Source: Anisakis pegreffii
Taxonomy: Eukaryota; Nematoda; Chromadorea; Rhabditida; Anisakidae
Direction of reading: 5' to 3'
Assembly: GCA_035041965.1 (NCBI GenBank)
Contig: JAPYMA010000079.1
Coordinates: 151,560-215,559 of the forward strand
DNA length: 64,000 nucleotides
Shown one piece after another: positions 58,333 through 64,000 of the stretch (its first letter is position 1; every line of letters starts with the position of its first letter). The notes below the pieces were generated by a model. That model had not been told where the DNA came from, did not search any database, and saw only the letters and a program-made list of their open reading frames with translations. The position numbers and the translations under genes were made by a program.

Positions 58333-61300
58333 CTAATTATCAACAACTCCTTGGTCTTCCCATAATAACGGTAAATGACAACGTATTTGTCCTTGCTGAT
58401 TGCACACCTCACTGATATCCTTATTCAGTCTCTTCGACCATTCCACACATTGATCGAATAACATTAACATACAATACGCATCCAACGCAGCGTATCGTAA
58501 CTATAATACAATCATCAGCATTATTGACTGATTGACTTGATCAATGCCTTATAACAGATCAATAGCTTTCTACATCCCGATCACTCTATCGGATCATCAG
58601 GAACTTGCTTACAATCCGGTTCATAGCAATAAGCCTTCAGTTAGTTAACAAATGAAACGTTTTCAGAATACTCACAAATGAGTACTCATTTCAAGATGCA
58701 CTGCTCACAAATATGTTCTAAATGAACTTAAATAAGAGCATTGCAAATAACCTGTAAGCAGCGTAATGGACGACGATCCCACACCGAACACTGCTCACTC
58801 TTATCCAACGCCTTCCCCAAAACACATTCACACAATGCCGACAACCCTCTTATTGGTCGTTGCAGCTGGCTTCTCCTTTCGTTCTCCTTCAATGAACCAA
58901 TAAATAAAATTTTAGATTCAACAGATTAATCGACTTCAGCCCGGTGAAAAAACTCACCTCTTTCGGTTCTTGTTTTCCGATGTTCGACCTGGACTCCGTT
59001 ACTTCGTTCTCATGGTTTATTTGCGATGATACCGACTGCTCCTTCATATCACTAACATTCATTTCTGTCCCTTTTTCTTCACTTGCCATCTTTTTATCTC
59101 CACACATCTCAGTGCTGGTTTGTCCATCTTGTGCGACTTGCAAGTCGTTTGCTGGATCCATCAACAAATGGTTACTTCCCTCCTCTTCACAACAATTCGC
59201 ATTTTGCTCGATCTCATTCTCTTGGCCAATCGCAATTCCATTCCTATCACTATCTGGAGTCTGTTGTTGTGGCTCTTCTGCTACTTCTTCCGTGCTTTCC
59301 AGTTGTTCACTGCCTTCTAGTTCACGCTTTCGAAGTGGCCAAAAAACACCTTCCAGATCAACATCTTTTTGTTTGATACTCTCGGTTTTTAACTGAAATA
59401 TCTTCGTCAATTAAATTAAAAAATGCTCACTGCTAACACATCCATCCATACAATTCAATAAAACCAAATAAAAGCGCTCACAGTAGCACCAACACAACAA
59501 CAACATACCACTTGCACTAAGCGATCAATACAAATCAGATTAGCTGGATGATATAAAGCAACTGATTTTGTGACTGCATGCCGTAACTGTATCAAATCCT
59601 CTGTGAAATGATATCCTATAATCAAACAACCACGTTAAAAAACAATACTACGAAAGAAAAACACTCAACTGCAAATGTAAATTGCTCTACTCACGACATG
59701 CTTCGAAACTTGTTCAATTCTTTGAAGTAACACACACAAAATAAAACTAATAAATCAAAGAGACGAACCAATCTTCTTGATTGCATCATTAAGGAAAAGT
59801 TTATCGAAAAAACTCGACAATGCTTGTGAAGCAGCTTTCGAACCGAATGCATCCAGGTCAACAACGAACACCTCTGTGCGAAAAGCCAACTGGAATATTG
59901 TGGCTCTGAAATATCAATGAAACAATACTCTACAAACCATTATCGTCATCACCACAACAAAATGACAATAAACGGGATGAAAGCTTCTCACTGTTCACTG
60001 TTCTCATAAAAGTAAAACGAAACCACCATACTTGCTAAACGAGACATACGATGACCATTCTGCGTCAATGCCAACAAATGGATAATTCCCAATCGAACAA
60101 TTATACAATTGATCTTCGACCACTTTCAGTTTATCAACAGTATCAACCATCGTTATTGAATTGACACATGCTGGAAAACTTACAAATGGCGGGTTTGCTG
60201 TTAAAGGATCGATGATTGTGTCAAATCTGAAATTGCTATTATTCCAACGGTTGTTGATAATGAAAGAATCTTGTGGCCATATCATTTATAAACTATTAAA
60301 CATTCCACGAATTCAGCACGAATTCAAGTAAATTCAACGTACTTGGATTTAATTTCAGTTCTGTTATAACGAGCGGCCTTGAACGTTTTCCACTTATGCG
60401 CTTCAGGAACCTGATTGTATTTCTTGATCAAATGCTCGAAAACGAATGTCCTCAACTCGGGTCGTTGTATGCATATTGTCCACAATACTTCGTGCATATT
60501 TTCAGCCTTTAACAACCAAATTCACGTGTCAACAAAATGTTAAACCACTGAAATGAAGCACAATTGTGACAGAATCACTTCTCGCTCAACTATTTGAACC
60601 ATATCACTCCCGTCCCATCACAAAACCAGAATGAAAAGAATTTGGTGAACACATCAAAAATATGTCATTATTGCAAACGCATCCCATATATACAAAATTA
60701 GCCTATTGGTGAAATTTTGAGAGGAAAATAACCTTCCATGTTCCATCCAAGTAATGACGAGCCGCACTCTTCTTGATCGCTGCACGTGCCCAACCCAAAT
60801 CTATTCGATCATCCGATGGAATCTCCTCTTCACCTTTCAAACTCTTCACCAGATAATTTATTGATGCTTTGAAGTCGTTATATTCAAACGGTTTCCTACC
60901 CAAATACTGCCTGTACGACGGTGAATTCATTCGAATTTTATCTGCAGAAAAAAATAACGACATTTCAGAATACTTAATGAATACGCACAGACCATGACAA
61001 AGCGAAGACAAATAAGGATGATGAAAATATTTGCTACATGAACGGATGTAAAGTAGAAAATAAAAATTGAATGAACCTTTTTCAAGTGTCCATCGTTCCT
61101 TAGAGCCAGCGATCTCTTCTAATTCATAAATGAATTCTTTACATTGTGTTCTGAAGGGAGTGGATCGATTCAACGCCGCAAACTGCTCAACTGTGCTCGG
61201 TTTCAACGCACCCATGAAGGCCGCATAGCGTAATATTGATGGATCCTTGATGTAGGACGAAAATCGTGATTCGTGCATTATAAATTTCACCGAAATGAAA

Positions 61301-62629
61301 CTGAAATAAAACAAGGTATGTTAGTGAATGTGTCCTCAAGACATCAATTGAGAATGAATATTAGTATTTACCTCGCCCATCCCTCTTTGACTGCCTGCAG
61401 TATTGTTGAAACAACCAGTTGAGGAACTGTGAACAGACCCAGAGCGAAATTCGCCTTCTTCCAGAAGCCGTTTGAAGATGAGAACTCGTACGGGATCAAT
61501 GCCTTTAGAATATTTATTCGCTCCTCTTTACTCAACGGAAAAATTGAGGTTGTCGGGCCTGACTGAAACTCAACAAAAAGATAACTGATACCGGATACAA
61601 TGCTTTACACAACACCCGATCTCTCCAGCATTCACTTTAAATATATTCGACTTATGTGAACAAGCTTGTTAAAATATCGCACAAAATTTTAACCACTTCA
61701 AGAAGAAAAGCAAAACGTTCCTCGAAGGTTACACACAAGAGTAAATGATATCTTATCGAGACGCAAATTAAGACAAGAAAAAAATTCTGATAACGACATA
61801 CATACCTTCTTCTTAGCGAGTTTCTTTCCGTGAACAATCATTAACTCCAGAAAACACTGAAATTTTATCACTTCAATTAAACTGCACTATGGAAGAAATC
61901 AACTTCTAAATGTGTTTTTACACTCGAATATTGCACTGTGTGATTTTCAAAGTGGACTTTATCATTGAGGAATGAATAATATCTAACATTTGCTATTAAG
62001 TCGAGAACATGTACACCATCATGCTCAGCATCCAGCTCAGAACGTTCACCAGCATACACCTCAAATTCCCGTATAACCGCCACAAAAACACTCGGCAATT
62101 CAACTGTTTCGATTCTGCAATACAGTATAGATTCAGCTTTTAAAATAGCTAATGAACTTAACTGCATTCTTTACAATACGCATTAAAAAACCTCCCATAG
62201 GCCTCGAAATCACTGAAACTTCCCATAAGCTTCAGTTTCAAGCTAAAGGCAGATTCATCAGTAGGCCTTCTTTACCACTGAACTCCGGAAGATGATCCTT
62301 CTCATAGGTAGAGAATGTGAATGCACTATGAGAATAATTCAGAAAGGCCTCTAACAACTTCTGCTTGCTCAATTTATTTCATGTCAAATACGAACTGAAC
62401 AACTCTAATAATACGAATTATTATGCGTTCAAATCGGCTGAAAACTGAAGAAAAGACTAGGATATACCTGCTGAATATCGATAGATATTTGAGATGTCTG
62501 GATACCGCATTCCCTTTAGACGGCTTCAGCGTTAGCGTATAATCATATGCGTCCGAAATTAACGATCTTGCTAATTGATTATCCACATTTTTGGCAGCAT
62601 TCGTCACTTCAGAAGTCATTCGTAATAAT
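58333..62629 (-). CDS. mut-7: MUT-7/EXD3-like DEDDy 3'-5' exonuclease (N-terminus incomplete)
   Basis: In C. elegans MUT-7 is a 3'-5' exonuclease-family protein needed for transposon silencing and RNAi; here the role is inferred from homology. Exons are 62468-62629, 61922-62114, 61806-61856, 61372-61562, 61077-61300, 60733-60941, 60343-60506, 60032-60226, 59769-59905, 59509-59615, 58958-59392, 58752-58886 and 58333-58500. All phases agree, giving about 789 residues to a TAG. The N-terminal part is a helical region without a named motif. The exonuclease domain starts at FVGIDAEW (motif I, Asp and Glu present), continues ATIFQLAFRTEVFVVDLDAF and GYHFTEDLIQLRH (motif II region), and ends GKALDKSEQCSVWDRRPLR plus RYAALDAY (motif III, Tyr-x3-Asp). 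A 145-codon acidic, Gln/Glu/Ser-rich exon (58958-59392) splits the domain between motifs II and III. No C-terminal Mut7-C domain follows. The gene begins upstream, probably at 62755-62819 and beyond. Confidence 0.9.
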
Positions 62630-62754
62630 CTGGAAATGTCAATTCATTTCAGTCAACCAAATCAATTCATAGTCAGCGTAAACATCAAACGTGCAAAAGT
62701 TTCATTAAATTAAAATTGAATTTTATTACTCCTTAATCCTGAAATCAAATGGAC

Positions 62755-62819
62755 CTATTGACACTTGGACATAAACCAGTTTCTGCACAAGATCTACCGA
62801 AAATCAGGAGATTCACGGC
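62755..62819 (-). CDS. Probable upstream exon of the mut-7-like gene
   Basis: Read on the minus strand, this gives 21 codons plus two bases (AVNLLIFGRSCAETGLCPSV) before an AAT AG|GTCC donor. Its phase 2 end matches the exon starting at 62629, making CPSVNR-LLRMTSEV. The acceptor (TTTGAAG) is weak and the start could lie further right. A competing plus-strand frame covers the same bases. Confidence 0.4.
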
Positions 62820-63948
62820 CTTCAAATGCTTCCGTTATCTCGGATTATCTTGCAAACTCGCTCAACGTTATATAATCTCGCATGAATTGAAAGCGTCAAT
62901 AGCAACGGAATGCCACAAATCAAGTGTTGTCTGCATGCCTAATGCTTGCTAACAGATAGCCAATAGCAATTGAGTGTTGAGAGAAAAGAAGTGGTACGGT
63001 AGTTTGAGAGCTGATTGGAGGAAACATTTCATTGGCTGTTCACACAGCATTACTGTAACGGCTACGGTATGAGCCATGTTCGCCCTCGGTTTTCCGCTAC
63101 AGTTTACCACTACAAACTAAACATAACGATTCCGAAGTGATTCTTTCCACTACGAACTATTGATTCGCTCAATTCACGTTCACGTTCGTATACTCAACTT
63201 TTTTTCGTTATATTGACTAATTAATTTTAATTATGTGATTAATTACCCACATTACCTGCGCAAATGATAATTAATTTGCGTGAAATTAACGGATTCAGCA
63301 TATTCGTGGAGTATAATTGAGCTCTCTCCTGAAGAGTTGTTTTATCAGCGATAAATTTGCATTTTATCGTCATTTTCTTGTTATTTTTAATTAGGACATA
63401 AGTTATTCGATTGAATGTAAGTATCGCAGACTTGGCATTCATCAATTTTGCTTCTCAGTAACGTTCCTCATTCGACGGAACGATAACAATGCTGACAGTA
63501 AGCTAGGTTCTCCAGATTTTTGATGAAATATCCTAGGAATGTTGAGTTTCGCAAGAGGTGATTGAAATGTTTTCGTTTCTCTTCGTTGTTGACGACTTTC
63601 TCGGCTTGCCGAATGCGTTTTTTGTGATGTACTCTGATAGATCTTTATTTCCAACTACTACGTATGTTTCAGTTCCTTAATGGACGGTGGAAGTCGGTGG
63701 GTCACTTTTCGCGGCGACAATTCTTCATCGATACAGGCCAGTTAATTTGTTACTTTTTTTATTATATTCCTTTTTTCATAGACCTTAAGTCCATTATATA
63801 GGTGAAGGAGAGGAGTTTGTTTTGAATAGCTGCATTGGCATGCAAAAAAAAGAAAAACATCCCTCTAAAAATGAGCACTACAAACGTAGGGTATGAATAG
63901 CCTTATGAAGTTAGCGGTAGGTCTGGAAAGTTCGCCTGGACCACTCAC
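62820..63948. other. Right-hand stretch without a clear gene
   Basis: About 1.1 kb. No exon is supported on either strand. A 70-codon minus frame at 63442-63654 lacks motifs. It may be an intron of the mut-7-like gene if the edge exon belongs to that gene. Confidence 0.35.
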
Positions 63949-64000
63949 CTGAAGAACGTCTTCTTTGTACTGCTGTTTAGTGATAGCTGAACAGAGTTGA
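63949..64000 (-). CDS. Edge exon with strong donor (partial)
   Basis: The minus strand ends at an excellent donor (GTTCTTCAG|GTGAGT). One frame is open to the window edge (QLCSAITKQQYKEDVLQ) and ends in phase 0. That phase fits the proposed mut-7-like exon at 62755-62819, so this may be a further 5' exon of the same gene. It is too short to identify by itself. Confidence 0.4.

Noticed and set aside
58944..59396. 150-codon plus-strand open frame
   Set aside because: It is the antisense shadow of the acidic mut-7-like exon, whose phases and neighbours support the minus strand.

Overview
The window looks like nuclear DNA from a nematode. It is AT-rich, and its genes are split by many GT-AG introns of about 50 bp to several kb. 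Several introns end in the TTTTCAG-type acceptor usual in nematodes. One gene encodes an innexin and another resembles MUT-7. The long introns and low gene density fit a parasitic clade III (ascaridoid-like) genome better than Caenorhabditis, but that is inference. I see no bacterial operon, rRNA, convincing tRNA or CRISPR array.

Layout, left to right. (1) 635-879 (-) is one coding exon of an unidentified gene that runs off the left edge. (2) 880-5841 has no recognisable gene but holds several short tandem repeats and a 173-bp duplication. (3) 5842-11627 (+) is an SLC22/organic-ion-transporter-like gene of the major facilitator superfamily; its first intron holds a repeat array with a dimeric period. 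(4) 14120-18689 (-) is a 16-exon half ABC transporter of the ABCD4 type, convergent with the transporter. An exon at 26303-26410 (-) splices in frame to it and may be its true first coding exon, leaving a 7.6-kb intron. (5) 27313-29771 (+) is a five-exon gene for an unrecognised 192-residue single-pass membrane protein, divergent from that exon. (6) 29772-50600 is about 21 kb of gene-poor sequence. It holds a dispersed duplication, a 139-bp (AT)n tract, one 178-codon open frame and one candidate 59-residue three-exon gene. (7) 50601-57191 (+) is a complete 12-exon innexin. (8) 58333-62629 (-), with probable further exons at 62755-62819 and 63949-64000, is a MUT-7/EXD3-like 3'-5' exonuclease gene, convergent with the innexin.

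The genes do not form one pathway. They are a gap-junction subunit, a lysosomal/peroxisomal-type ABC half transporter, a plasma-membrane solute carrier, an exonuclease of the kind used in nematode transposon silencing and RNAi, and one orphan membrane protein. The most unusual structural signal is a family of three foldback repeats (27654, 50952, 54346). One copy has hAT-like ends and an 8-bp target-site duplication. Two copies sit in opposite orientation in introns of the innexin.

All gene models were assembled by eye from reading frame, splice consensus, phase agreement and remembered family motifs. No search was run.
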